This document shows, in pieces, positions 8,911 through 17,634 of a DNA stretch of 38,248 bases (position 1 is the stretch's first letter; every line of letters starts with the position of its first letter). The notes under the pieces are model-generated. The model was not told where the DNA came from. It was given only the letters and a program-made list of their open reading frames with translations, and ran no database searches. Source of the DNA: Pseudomonadota bacterium (GTDB lineage: Bacteria; Pseudomonadota; Gammaproteobacteria; JAIEPX01); assembly GCA_029777855.1 (NCBI GenBank), contig JAKORL010000137.1, forward strand, positions 1 through 38,248, given 5' to 3'. A program made the translations under genes and the position numbers.

Positions 8911-11721
8911 ATGAGTAAGTACAAAGATTCGCTGAATCTACCCACGACTGATTTCCCTATGAAGGCGAGCTTGCCTGAGCGCGAGCCTGTGATGCTGGAG
9001 CGCTGGCATGAGATGCATCTGTATGAACAGATTCAAAAGCAGAATGAAGGTCGTGAGCGCTTCATATTGCATGACGGGCCTCCTTATGCGAATGGTCATA
9101 TCCATATTGGCCATGCCGTCAATAAGACATTGAAAGATATCGTGGTGAAATCAAAATTAATGAGTGGCTTCGCGTCGCCGTATGTACCAGGTTGGGATTG
9201 TCATGGACTGCCCATTGAATTAAATGTAGAGAAAAAAATTGGCAAAGCGGGTGTCAATGTAAAGCCCCATGATTTTCGTGAGCAATGTCGTGCTTATGCA
9301 AATTCTCAAATTGATATACAGCGTGAAGAATTTAAACGGTTGGGTGTTTTTGGAGATTGGAATCATCCGTACACGACGATGGATCATTCAGCCGAAGCAA
9401 CAACGATTCGTGCACTGGGTAAAATTATCGAAAACGGACATTTAACGCATGGTAGTAAACCGGTTTACTGGTGTATTGATTGTGGATCTGCATTGGCTGA
9501 AGCAGAAGTAGAATATCAAGATAAAGTTTCACATGCTATTGATGTGGGATTTTCTGTTTTAGATACATCAGCACTTTTTTCACGATTAAATTTACCGCTT
9601 GATACTGCAAATGAAATTATTGTTCCGATTTGGACAACCACGCCTTGGACTTTACCTGCAAACGAAGCAGTTGCTTTCAATCCTAAACATTTTTATGTTT
9701 TGGTTGAAGCAACAATGGATCATTCAAAAAAATATTTTGTAGTCGCCGAAGAATTATTATCTTCGATTATGTCTCGATATGGCTCAGATCATTATCACGT
9801 TTTGGCGAATGCATCTGGCGATAAATTTGAACATTTATTATTACAACATCCCTTTTTATCGCGTGAAGTACCGATTATTCTAGGTGATCATGTGACGTTG
9901 GATGCAGGAACTGGCGCAGTGCATACTGCTCCTGCTCATGGTCAAGAAGACTATATTGCAGCATCACACTATCATTTGCCAATGCATAATCCAGTCGATA
10001 ATCGTGGTTGTTTTCATGATAACGTTCCGAATTTTGCAGGCATGCATGTCTTTAAAGCCAATGAACATGTGATTGAGTTATTGCGAACGAAGGGTATGCT
10101 TTTTCATGAAGAATCAATTTCACACAGTTATCCTCATTGTTGGCGTCATAAAACACCCTTAATTTATCGTGCGACTCCTCAATGGTTTGTGAGCATGGAT
10201 AAAAAAGGATTGCGTGATCAAGTGCTAGAAGAAATTAAAAAAGTTTCTTGGATTCCATCTTGGGGTGAAGCGCGAATTACGGATATGATTGCAAAACGTC
10301 CTGATTGGTGTATCTCACGCCAGCGAGTGTGGGGAACACCAATGCCCCTCTTTGTACAGAAGAAATCGAATGAATTGCATCCTGATACGTTGTTATTAAT
10401 TGAGCAAGTGGCAAAATCCGTCGAACAGTTTGGTGTTGAAGCATGGAGTACTTTAGATATTAATGAATTGCTAGGCGCTGAAGCAGAAAATTACGAGAAA
10501 GTGACTGATACGCTAGATGTTTGGTTTGATTCGGGTGTTACTCATGCGAGTGTGCTTGCAGCAAGACCTGAATTGGGAAGGCCTGCTAATATTTATTTAG
10601 AAGGCTCAGACCAACACCGTGGATGGTTTCAGACTTCCTTACTCACTTCTGTTGCTATGTATGGAATTGCTCCTTATCGTGAAGTATTAACGCACGGATT
10701 TACTGTCGACGCGCAGGGTCGAAAAATGTCTAAGTCCTTGGGTAATGTCGTTGCACCTGAGCAGGTTATTAAGAAATTAGGCGCTGATGTTTTGCGATTG
10801 TGGGTTGCAACCACAGATTATCGCAGTGAAATGTCAGTTTCGGATGAAATTTTAACTCGCACCAGCGATGCTTATCGTCGACTTCGAAATACTGCACGTT
10901 TTTTACTGTCGAATTTATATGATTTTAAACCTGATATGCTTTTATCATCAGAGGCGATGTTAAAATTAGATCGATGGGCAGTCGAATGCGCAAGACGGAC
11001 TCAAGTTGAAATTATCAATGATTATCGTGAATATCAATTTCATTCAGTGGTCAAAAAAATCCATCATTTTTGCTCTATAGAAATGGGTGGATTTTATCTG
11101 GACATATTAAAAGATCGATTATACACCACGCGAGAAAACAGTATTGCACGTCGATCTGCACAAACAGCCATGTATCATATTGTGCACGCATTGGCTCGGT
11201 GGTTAGCACCTATACTGAGTTTTACCGCTGAAGAAATCTGGCAACATATACCAGGTGAAAGAACTGATTCAGTATTTTTAACAACGTGGTACGAGCATTT
11301 ATTTTGGATACCAGAAGAAGAATTTAATGCCTGGGAATCGATTGTTATTGCGCGCGAAGCAGTAAATAAAGAACTCGAGAATTGCAGAAATGCAGGAAAA
11401 ATTGGATCGGGCTTAGAAGCGGAAGTCACATTGTATTGTGTGGGTGAGTTGTCTAAGAATTTAAAACACATCGGGAACGAATTACGTTTTGCAACCATCA
11501 CCTCAGTGGCTGAAATATCTGATATTAATGACAAAGATGGTCATGCTGTCTCAACTGAGGTTGAAGATTTATGGATTAAAGTGCAACCATCCTCATCAAA
11601 AAAATGCGATCGATGCTGGCACCGCACTCCTGACGTAGGCTCCCACACTGATCACCCAGAACTTTGTGGGCGTTGTGTAACAAATATTGCTGGCAACGGA
11701 GAGATCAGAGAGTTTGTTTAA
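8911..11721 (+). CDS. ileS: Isoleucyl-tRNA synthetase
   Basis: Charges tRNA-Ile in the cytoplasm. At 936 residues it is full length. Class I motifs: HIGH as [12 protein letters not shown] (HIGH at 65-68) and KMSKS at 605-609. The editing domain is present ([31 protein letters not shown]), and so is the C-terminal zinc site (CDRCWHRT ... LCGRCVTN). The frame is open four codons upstream (8899), but E. coli IleS begins at the equivalent of [11 protein letters not shown], so I take 8911. The ribosome site is weak. It heads the ileS-lspA-ispH group. In 8719-8910 I see no tRNA or riboswitch, only a TATACT box at 8877-8882 that could be a -10. Confidence 0.97.
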   Translation: MSKYKDSLNLPTTDFPMKASLPEREPVMLERWHEMHLYEQIQKQNEGRERFILHDGPPYANGHIHIGHAVNKTLKDIVVKSKLMSGFASPYVPGWDCHGLPIELNVEKKIGKAGVNVKPHDFREQCRAYANSQIDIQREEFKRLGVFGDWNHPYTTMDHSAEATTIRALGKIIENGHLTHGSKPVYWCIDCGSALAEAEVEYQDKVSHAIDVGFSVLDTSALFSRLNLPLDTANEIIVPIWTTTPWTLPANEAVAFNPKHFYVLVEATMDHSKKYFVVAEELLSSIMSRYGSDHYHVLANASGDKFEHLLLQHPFLSREVPIILGDHVTLDAGTGAVHTAPAHGQEDYIAASHYHLPMHNPVDNRGCFHDNVPNFAGMHVFKANEHVIELLRTKGMLFHEESISHSYPHCWRHKTPLIYRATPQWFVSMDKKGLRDQVLEEIKKVSWIPSWGEARITDMIAKRPDWCISRQRVWGTPMPLFVQKKSNELHPDTLLLIEQVAKSVEQFGVEAWSTLDINELLGAEAENYEKVTDTLDVWFDSGVTHASVLAARPELGRPANIYLEGSDQHRGWFQTSLLTSVAMYGIAPYREVLTHGFTVDAQGRKMSKSLGNVVAPEQVIKKLGADVLRLWVATTDYRSEMSVSDEILTRTSDAYRRLRNTARFLLSNLYDFKPDMLLSSEAMLKLDRWAVECARRTQVEIINDYREYQFHSVVKKIHHFCSIEMGGFYLDILKDRLYTTRENSIARRSAQTAMYHIVHALARWLAPILSFTAEEIWQHIPGERTDSVFLTTWYEHLFWIPEEEFNAWESIVIAREAVNKELENCRNAGKIGSGLEAEVTLYCVGELSKNLKHIGNELRFATITSVAEISDINDKDGHAVSTEVEDLWIKVQPSSSKKCDRCWHRTPDVGSHTDHPELCGRCVTNIAGNGEIREFV

Positions 11722-11744
11722 ACGGTGTCGTTTAAACGGTGTCG
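11717..11744 (+). repeat. 14-bp tandem duplication at the ileS 3' end
   Basis: TTTAAACGGTGTCG occurs twice in direct tandem (11717-11730 and 11731-11744). The first copy contains the ileS stop TAA. It looks like a recent slippage duplication with no effect on coding. Confidence 0.85.
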
Positions 11745-11821
11745 TATCTCAAGTTGTTAGATGTTTTGCTCGAAATTAACATTTTTGGGTCTGGAGAGGC
11801 CCAGTTTACGGAGGGAGTTTG

Positions 11822-12325
11822 ATGAATACTAGCGAAAGTTCTTCAAGAACAGCACTTGTGTGGATATGGATTTCAGTGTTGGTTATTTTACTCGACCAAT
11901 ATAGTAAATATTGGGTTACTCATCAGCTTCAATTGCATGAGTCATATGATCTTATGCCGTTTTTGCGACTATTTTTAGATCATAATCAAGGCGCTGCATT
12001 TAGTATGTTAGCGCAGTATCCACGTTTAGCACTGTATTTTTTTAGCAGTTTTTCTGCGCTGGTTGTAATGGGATTGTTGTTTTGGTTATTTACTCTGCAA
12101 TCGAGTAGTCGATGGGTTTCAGTGAGTATCGCTCTTATATTAGGAGGAGCCGTTGGAAATTTAATCGATAGGATACAATTTGGATATGTAATCGATTTTA
12201 TTGATGTGTATGTAAATCAGTGGCATTGGCCAATTTTTAATATTGCAGATAGTGCAGTGTGTGTAGGTGCATTTATGCTTGTGATTGATGTGATTTGGTT
12301 AAGTAAAGATAGAGTTAAATCATGA
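11822..12325 (+). CDS. lspA: Lipoprotein signal peptidase (signal peptidase II)
   Basis: A 167-residue inner-membrane aspartyl protease that removes the signal peptide of prolipoproteins. There are four membrane segments and the conserved boxes [34 protein letters not shown] (catalytic Asp, about residue 125) and FNIADSAV (second catalytic Asp, about 143). ATG 11822 follows GGAGG by about 7 nt. It overlaps ispH by 4 bp (ATGA). In most gammaproteobacteria fkpB (slpA) lies between lspA and ispH; here it is absent. A likely substrate in the window is the lipoprotein at 32770-33300. Confidence 0.96.
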   Translation: MNTSESSSRTALVWIWISVLVILLDQYSKYWVTHQLQLHESYDLMPFLRLFLDHNQGAAFSMLAQYPRLALYFFSSFSALVVMGLLFWLFTLQSSSRWVSVSIALILGGAVGNLIDRIQFGYVIDFIDVYVNQWHWPIFNIADSAVCVGAFMLVIDVIWLSKDRVKS

Positions 12326-13263
12326 AACAAATTATTTTAGCTAATCCGCGTGGATTTTGTGCAGGTGTAGATAGAGCAATTGATATTGTTGAGCGAGCAC
12401 TTGATTTATTAGGTTCACCGATTTATGTCCGACACGAAGTGGTTCATAATCGCCATGTTGTAGAAAATCTTCGATCACGTGGTGCGATATTTACCGATCA
12501 TCTGAATGAAATTCCCGAAGGTGCAACAGTAATTTTCAGTGCCCATGGCGTTTCACAAGCAGTGCGAGATGAGGCTAAAGATAGGCAGTTTAAGGTATTT
12601 GATGCTACCTGTCCTTTGGTGACTAAAGTTCATATGGAAGTTACTCGCTTTAGTAAGCGCGCACAAGAATGTATTTTAATTGGACATGCGGGACATCCCG
12701 AGGTTGAAGGGACGATGGGACAGTATGATAATCCCGAAGGTGGTATGTATCTTGTGGAAAACGAAGAGGATGTAGCAAAATTAAATGTTAGAGATCCCGA
12801 TAATTTAGCTTTTGTCACTCAAACAACATTATCGGTGGACGATACTCAAAAAATAATTGCTGCGTTGCAAAAACGTTTTCCAAAATTACAAGCTCCCAAA
12901 CGAGAAGATATTTGTTATGCGACACAAAATCGTCAAGATGCTGTAAAAGATCTCGCTAAAAAAGTGGATATTCTACTTGTGGTGGGTTCAGCAACAAGTT
13001 CAAATTCAAATCGGTTACGTGAATTAGCAGAAAGGCTCGGCACTCCTGCTTATTTAATTGACGATGCTTCCTGTTTAAAAGAAGAATGGTTTAAAGATAA
13101 AAATACCATTGGAATCACCGCTGGCGCATCTGCACCAGAAATCCTCGTACAAAATGTGGTCGCTAAACTAAAAGAGTGGGGCGCTGATTTGGTGAACGAA
13201 CTTGCCGGCAGAGAAGAGACTATTACTTTTGCCTTGCCTAAGGAGCTTCGAGAGGCTGGCTAG
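12322..13263 (+). CDS. ispH: 4-hydroxy-3-methylbut-2-enyl diphosphate reductase
   Basis: The last enzyme of the MEP pathway to isoprenoids, making IPP and DMAPP from HMBPP with an iron-sulphur cluster. At 313 residues it is full length. The three cluster cysteines are C13 ([13 protein letters not shown]), C97 ([12 protein letters not shown]) and C198 ([11 protein letters not shown]). Substrate residues H42, H75 and H125, E127 and the TQTTLSV loop are also present. It starts within the lspA stop (ATGA overlap), so translation is coupled. Confidence 0.97.
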   Translation: MKQIILANPRGFCAGVDRAIDIVERALDLLGSPIYVRHEVVHNRHVVENLRSRGAIFTDHLNEIPEGATVIFSAHGVSQAVRDEAKDRQFKVFDATCPLVTKVHMEVTRFSKRAQECILIGHAGHPEVEGTMGQYDNPEGGMYLVENEEDVAKLNVRDPDNLAFVTQTTLSVDDTQKIIAALQKRFPKLQAPKREDICYATQNRQDAVKDLAKKVDILLVVGSATSSNSNRLRELAERLGTPAYLIDDASCLKEEWFKDKNTIGITAGASAPEILVQNVVAKLKEWGADLVNELAGREETITFALPKELREAG

Positions 13264-13373
13264 TGGTGGGGGGGGCAGAGAAAATAACAATGAGGCATCA
13301 CCACTGGCAAAATGCCCTAACAATGCCTGAAATGTTTATAGTACATCTCAGGAAAAAAACTACCAACTATGCT

Positions 13374-13408
13374 ATGCTTTAGAAGCATGGTAAGCATGTG
13401 TGCTTTTT
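13374..13408 (+). promoter_or_regulatory. Competing small hairpins upstream of the Trp-rich gene (attenuator-like)
   Basis: ATGCTT-TAG-AAGCAT (13374-13388) is followed by AAGCA-TGTG-TGCTT and TTT (13392-13408). The AAGCAT at 13383 could pair with either ATGCTT on its left or TGCTT on its right, so the two hairpins are mutually exclusive. The second looks like a weak terminator for ispH or an attenuator for the next gene. Both stems are short. Confidence 0.3.
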
Positions 13409-13442
13409 CAAAGCTTATTAGATTAGTTACAGGGAGTTTATT

Positions 13443-13685
13443 ATGTCTTGGAATGGAAATATTTATGTTAAAACAGTTGGTAACTTGAATGATATTAACT
13501 GGGATGAAATCAAACAGTGGCCTGAAGTTGAAAGTGTTTGGACAACGACAGGAAGCTGGGATTGGTGGATTAAATTAAAACCTGCTCAGTCACAAGATCA
13601 GGATTCAGTTCAAAAACTGGTTTGGAACCTCCGTAAAAAGCCATGGGTTTCTTCTACTGAAACTTGGTGGGCTAAACAGTACTAA
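13443..13685 (+). CDS. Stand-alone Lrp/AsnC-type ligand-binding (RAM) domain protein, extremely Trp-rich
   Basis: An 80-residue protein from ATG 13443, with GGGAG 6 nt upstream and a strong terminator after it. The pattern NIYVKTVGN ... IKQWPEVESVWTTTGSWDW ... IKLKP ... VQKLVWNLRKKPWVSSTETW follows the beta-alpha-beta-beta-alpha-beta plan of the ligand-binding domain of Lrp/AsnC regulators, including the position of the usual 'V-TG-D' turn. There is no DNA-binding part. Such single domains are known to form oligomers that bind amino acids. Eleven of the 80 residues are Trp (about 14 %), many where the family has aliphatic or Tyr residues. Expression of such a protein would be sensitive to tryptophan supply. 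Its function is unknown. Confidence 0.75.
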   Translation: MSWNGNIYVKTVGNLNDINWDEIKQWPEVESVWTTTGSWDWWIKLKPAQSQDQDSVQKLVWNLRKKPWVSSTETWWAKQY

Positions 13686-13698
13686 TAATTGTATCTTA

Positions 13699-13735
13699 AA
13701 TCATAAAGCCCGCTTAATGCGGGTTTTATGATTTT
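13699..13735 (+). terminator. Strong rho-independent terminator
   Basis: AATCATAAAGCCCGC (13699-13713) and GCGGGTTTTATGATT (13719-13733) pair over 15 bp with one G-U wobble around the loop TTAAT. The GC core is followed by a TTTT run. It lies just after the Trp-rich gene. Confidence 0.9.
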
Positions 13736-13867
13736 CTCAAGCTGGTAGTTTTGTAAAGTGATAATGACAATAATTCAATTCTTTAATTCTTAGTTCAATA
13801 TTGTTCTATTGATTTATTTGGGTTAGTATAGACCGTCAATTATAAGCCATGATTCAAGGAGAACAGC

Positions 13868-16171
13868 ATGCAAGAGGCACGGAAACATCTAGAAGATCCA
13901 ATTACTCACCTTATTTTTTTTGATCCAGTTACAACACGTTCATTAAAATCTAATTCAGGGAAAACGTTTGAGCGCGAAGGCATCGAAGAATGGATTCGCA
14001 GGAGAAAACATCAAGGTTTAGCAATAACTGATCCAATGACAAATGAAGAGATTTCAGAGGAATTAACATCGAATGATTTAGTCAGAAGTATGGCTAGGGC
14101 TTTTGTTGAGGCTCATCCTAATTTATATGAAGAAGACAAAGTGTATTTACCACAATCAATAAAAGATAGCCTTGTTACATCAATCAGAACATTTAACATA
14201 CCAGAAATTAAAGAGACCTTGCAAAAAGATCCTCGTCTAATTAGAACAGCTTTGAATATAGAAGGATTGACGGCATTACAAGTAGCAAGTCAGCAAAAGT
14301 CATTAAAGGTATTTCAACTTATACTAGATAAGCTCCCTGCAGAAGAGTCAGAAAAGAGAAAACAAGCGATTTTAAAAGAAAGATCATTGGATTTAACCAG
14401 AGATATTGGTCAATATTTAGGTATAGATGGGCTCGATGCTTGGTGTCAGTATTTAAAATTTGACGCTGTTTTTTTCTATCATTCACTTGCTCAACATGCC
14501 ATCTTAACACATGATTCCACACTTCTTTCAACAATTATTCCTAAAATTAATGTTAATATGCAAGAAACCAAAACAGGATTTACGTTTCTGCATACTGCAG
14601 TAAAGATCAATGTTGAACGATTAAACAATCGAAGAGTCGCTAAAATATCTGATGAAGACTTAGTGATTATTAAGCTTCTTTTTGAAAATGGTGCTGATGG
14701 AAAACTTACAAGTAATGAAAGTCTTACTCCAGCAAAGCTAGCAGATCAACTCGGAAGATCTGATCTAGGTGTTGCTGTGGAGACAGAACGACGGCGTGTG
14801 AAATTTGCACCATTAATTGAGCCTCTCCAGGCTAGAATCAGAGAACTTGAGTCTCAGTGCGCTGTTCTAGAATTAGCTAAAGCTCAAGTTTTACTAGAAT
14901 TAAAAAAACATGAGCAGGCTATTGTGCAAGCTCAAACTGATCAGCGTAAACAATTAGCTGTTTCAGAAGGATTGCTGCAATTAGAACAGCAGAAGCATAT
15001 ACAGGCTTTTGTGCCTAAGGCAATCAAATCAATAACGTGTTCTAGTAAAATCAAAATGATGTTGCCAGTCGGCTCAAATTATCTTGTTTGTGGCTTGGCC
15101 AATGAAGGCTATGATCATAGTGCTGTAACGCAGCTCGTGATTTTTGATTTATCGAAACCGAGTGATAAAAGTATTGTTTCTAGTATTAAACTTACTGAGC
15201 GATCAGATTCGTGTAGATTATCTATGTATACTGTTGATGAGGATCGTTTCGTTTATTGCTTTGAAAAAACGGACCAAAGAAGCAATAATAAAGAGTCAGT
15301 CAAAATCATCTTGTGGAATATTGCGAATAAATCTCAAGAAAAAGCTTATGCATTAGTGTATGACCATGTGAATATCGTTCAGGTTATTAATTCAGAGATG
15401 GTATTAATATCAGGTAAAAGGGAATATCAGGACGAGTGTGCTTTGCTTAATTTAAAATCAGGTGAAGTAAAGCCTCATAAACATCTTGAGTTAGTTGATT
15501 TTAATGAGTGGAATTCTGTTAAGCCAACGTATTTTAAATCAAATGTTGAACTGGCTTATATTTACTATGAGAAAAACAGGAGTAATCGTATGGGTTCTCC
15601 AAAAGAAATTAGGCTTTATAATGCACTAAAAAATACAAATTTATGTTTAACGCAAGAAGAAGTGGAGAGTTTTGAGCACTCTTCATCTAAGCTTATTTTT
15701 AAATTTATATCGTCAAAGTTGATCGCTATTTCCAGACGTTCTCAATATAATAGACAAGAAAATCCGGCAATAAAAATATTTGATATAGATAAAAAACACT
15801 TTATACATACTTTTATCATGCCCCCGTTTAAACAACAAGGTTGGAATACTCCAGTGAGTGAGGGTTTTCACGATGTTTGTCTAACGCCCGATGGTTTATT
15901 CATTGCCGTTTATCATGACCCTGAGCAAACAAAAGGGGAAGGTTCAAGACTAATAATCTGGGAGATGGCGACAGGTCAGGTTAAATTTACTATTCCAATA
16001 GAGGGGCACATGAAACAGTTGACATTCGACGAAACACGTAAGGTTTTATATGCAAGTAATGGTAATAGTGTTCAGATATATCAGATATATCCTGAAAGTG
16101 TTTTGAATAAAGCCATTGCTGAAAAAACACTGCCGAATACAACCGTTCGTAGTAAAACTTTAAATTTATAG
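13868..16171 (+). CDS. U-box / ankyrin / coiled-coil / beta-propeller protein, likely secreted E3 ubiquitin ligase
   Basis: A 767-residue protein from ATG 13868 (GGAG 7 nt upstream). Residues 8-82 form a U-box: LEDPITHLIFFDPV, GKTFEREGIEEWI, DPMTNEEI and a final helix SNDLVRSMARAFVEAHP; this fold recruits E2 enzymes of the ubiquitin system, which bacteria lack. Ankyrin-like repeats follow at about 131-160 (EGLTALQVASQQKSLKVFQL) and 236-300 (TGFTFLHTAV, IIKLLFENGAD). Residues 312-380 are a coiled coil. The rest (about 385-750) is beta-rich with WD-like blades such as DVCLTPDGLFIAVYHD, SRLIIWEMATGQVKF and KVLYASNGNSVQIYQI. No signal peptide is seen, so export would be by a type IV (Dot/Icm-like) system if at all. 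The order U-box, coiled coil, propeller recalls eukaryotic Prp19. Legionella LubX is a known U-box effector. Confidence 0.8.
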   Translation: MQEARKHLEDPITHLIFFDPVTTRSLKSNSGKTFEREGIEEWIRRRKHQGLAITDPMTNEEISEELTSNDLVRSMARAFVEAHPNLYEEDKVYLPQSIKDSLVTSIRTFNIPEIKETLQKDPRLIRTALNIEGLTALQVASQQKSLKVFQLILDKLPAEESEKRKQAILKERSLDLTRDIGQYLGIDGLDAWCQYLKFDAVFFYHSLAQHAILTHDSTLLSTIIPKINVNMQETKTGFTFLHTAVKINVERLNNRRVAKISDEDLVIIKLLFENGADGKLTSNESLTPAKLADQLGRSDLGVAVETERRRVKFAPLIEPLQARIRELESQCAVLELAKAQVLLELKKHEQAIVQAQTDQRKQLAVSEGLLQLEQQKHIQAFVPKAIKSITCSSKIKMMLPVGSNYLVCGLANEGYDHSAVTQLVIFDLSKPSDKSIVSSIKLTERSDSCRLSMYTVDEDRFVYCFEKTDQRSNNKESVKIILWNIANKSQEKAYALVYDHVNIVQVINSEMVLISGKREYQDECALLNLKSGEVKPHKHLELVDFNEWNSVKPTYFKSNVELAYIYYEKNRSNRMGSPKEIRLYNALKNTNLCLTQEEVESFEHSSSKLIFKFISSKLIAISRRSQYNRQENPAIKIFDIDKKHFIHTFIMPPFKQQGWNTPVSEGFHDVCLTPDGLFIAVYHDPEQTKGEGSRLIIWEMATGQVKFTIPIEGHMKQLTFDETRKVLYASNGNSVQIYQIYPESVLNKAIAEKTLPNTTVRSKTLNL

Positions 16172-16186
16172 CTGGTAGTGATCAAA

Positions 16187-17632
16187 TCAAGATTTGCTAG
16201 TGCCCAATGATTGAATTCTCGCTACAGCTTGCTCCATGACGTTGGATTGAGCTAATGAGCCTTTAATCATGATAATATCTTTAGGTTTGATGTTTTTGCA
16301 GATGCTGTCTATAAGTTCATTTTCATCTAAAGTGTGCAATCCTAAACGATCTTTAGGAATTATATCACACATATTTTTAATATTAGGGCCAATGGCAAAA
16401 AGTTTGTCGATACCAGAATCTTGAAATGGATCTGCAAGTGAAGCATGTAGTGTTGCAGCGGCTGCTCCTAGTTGACCCATCTCACCTAAAATTAGAATTT
16501 TACGTCCGCCGGGTTGTATAGGAAATAGTTTAAAATATTCAATTGCTGCTTTCACTGAAGCAGGATTTGCACTGATAATATCATTAATAAATTCAATTTC
16601 ACCATTTTGAAACGGAATTTTTGAGTATAAACAATGGTTAGGAAGTGATTTTATGGAAACGAGATCAGCAGCGGCTTGTTCAAGGTTAGCATTAACGCCG
16701 CAAACAGCTGCTAGCATAGCTAAGCTATTTCTAACATTATGGGCGCCAGGTAGTGAAAGAGAATACTCTAAAATTTTACCATATGCGGAAACTTTGACAC
16801 GGCTCGTTTCAAGATCACAATGGTAATCAAGCAATCGAATATCTGCTGATCGATGTGCGCCAAATGAAATAATTCTTTGAACATTATTTGCGAGGGCAGC
16901 CGTTTTTAAACGGAAATAGTAAGCGCTATCTCGATTAAGAACAACGGCATTGTCTGGCGCCATTGCACTGAACAATAAGGATTTTTGATCTACTATGGCT
17001 TCTAAGGTGGGGTAGTATATATGATGATCGTTTTGAATTTCAGTCACAACGGCTACGTGGGGATTAGCTAGTTTTGCTTTAGGTAGCGTGTATATAGGGG
17101 CATCGACTCCAAATTCGAAAACACCATAATCATAATGAGCGGGTGTCTGAGCAATACTCAACGGCACACCAGGAGCATGATTGAAATTTGAGTTGCTTTC
17201 ATTCGTATGTCCTTGCTTACTTAATAAAGCAGCAATGCCATGTTTTGTAGTGCTTTTTCCAACTGAGCCAGTGACACAAACGACTTTTCCGCGAAATCGA
17301 GTGCGAGCAGCTTTGCCTAATTCGCGTAATGCTTCAAACGTGTTTTTAACAATATAAACGGGTAGCCCACCGGGAATTTTCGTTGGCGGATTGTCTGTAA
17401 TTACTAGTCGCGCGCCTTTATTCTTCATTTCATCTAACTTATCCCAGTTATCTATAAATTTATTGCCCCATAATCGTTTTGACACAGTAAAAATTAAATC
17501 ACCCGGCTTAATTTGGCCCATATAATAGGTAGCGCCGGTAATATTAATTTCTCCTGCAGGAGGAACTAGCCATCTGCCTTTAACAGCTTGAGCAATTTCG
17601 TTTGGAGTCCATAGGTTATCTTTAGTACTCAT
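16187..17632 (-). CDS. MurF-like Mur ligase (dedicated paralogue)
   Basis: A 481-residue ATP-dependent amide-bond ligase. The N-terminal substrate domain (about 1-110) is MurF-like (GRWLVPPAGEINITGA). The central ATPase domain holds the P-loop VTGSVGKSTTK (120-130; MurF usually has GKTT), SNSNFNHAPGVPLS (about 147-159), VFEFGVDAP and TEIQNDHHIYY. The C-terminal part has LPGAHNVRNSLAM, ISANPASVKAAIEYF (in place of the MurF DxYNANP box), ILGEMGQLG and IMIKGSLAQSNVMEQ. It starts 2 nt after the stop of the CapA fusion gene, a tight operon. Genuine murF normally sits in the dcw cluster beside murE and mraY, so this copy probably joins an amino acid to another acceptor, as CapB/PgsB does for poly-gamma-glutamate. 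The acceptor is unknown. Confidence 0.8.
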   Translation of the reverse strand: MSTKDNLWTPNEIAQAVKGRWLVPPAGEINITGATYYMGQIKPGDLIFTVSKRLWGNKFIDNWDKLDEMKNKGARLVITDNPPTKIPGGLPVYIVKNTFEALRELGKAARTRFRGKVVCVTGSVGKSTTKHGIAALLSKQGHTNESNSNFNHAPGVPLSIAQTPAHYDYGVFEFGVDAPIYTLPKAKLANPHVAVVTEIQNDHHIYYPTLEAIVDQKSLLFSAMAPDNAVVLNRDSAYYFRLKTAALANNVQRIISFGAHRSADIRLLDYHCDLETSRVKVSAYGKILEYSLSLPGAHNVRNSLAMLAAVCGVNANLEQAAADLVSIKSLPNHCLYSKIPFQNGEIEFINDIISANPASVKAAIEYFKLFPIQPGGRKILILGEMGQLGAAAATLHASLADPFQDSGIDKLFAIGPNIKNMCDIIPKDRLGLHTLDENELIDSICKNIKPKDIIMIKGSLAQSNVMEQAVARIQSLGTSKS

Positions 17633-17634
17633 AG

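Noticed and set aside
15900..16171. C-terminal Dot/Icm signal in the U-box protein
   Set aside because: The tail (TVRSKTLNL) has no clear Glu-rich block; secretion is possible but not shown by the sequence.
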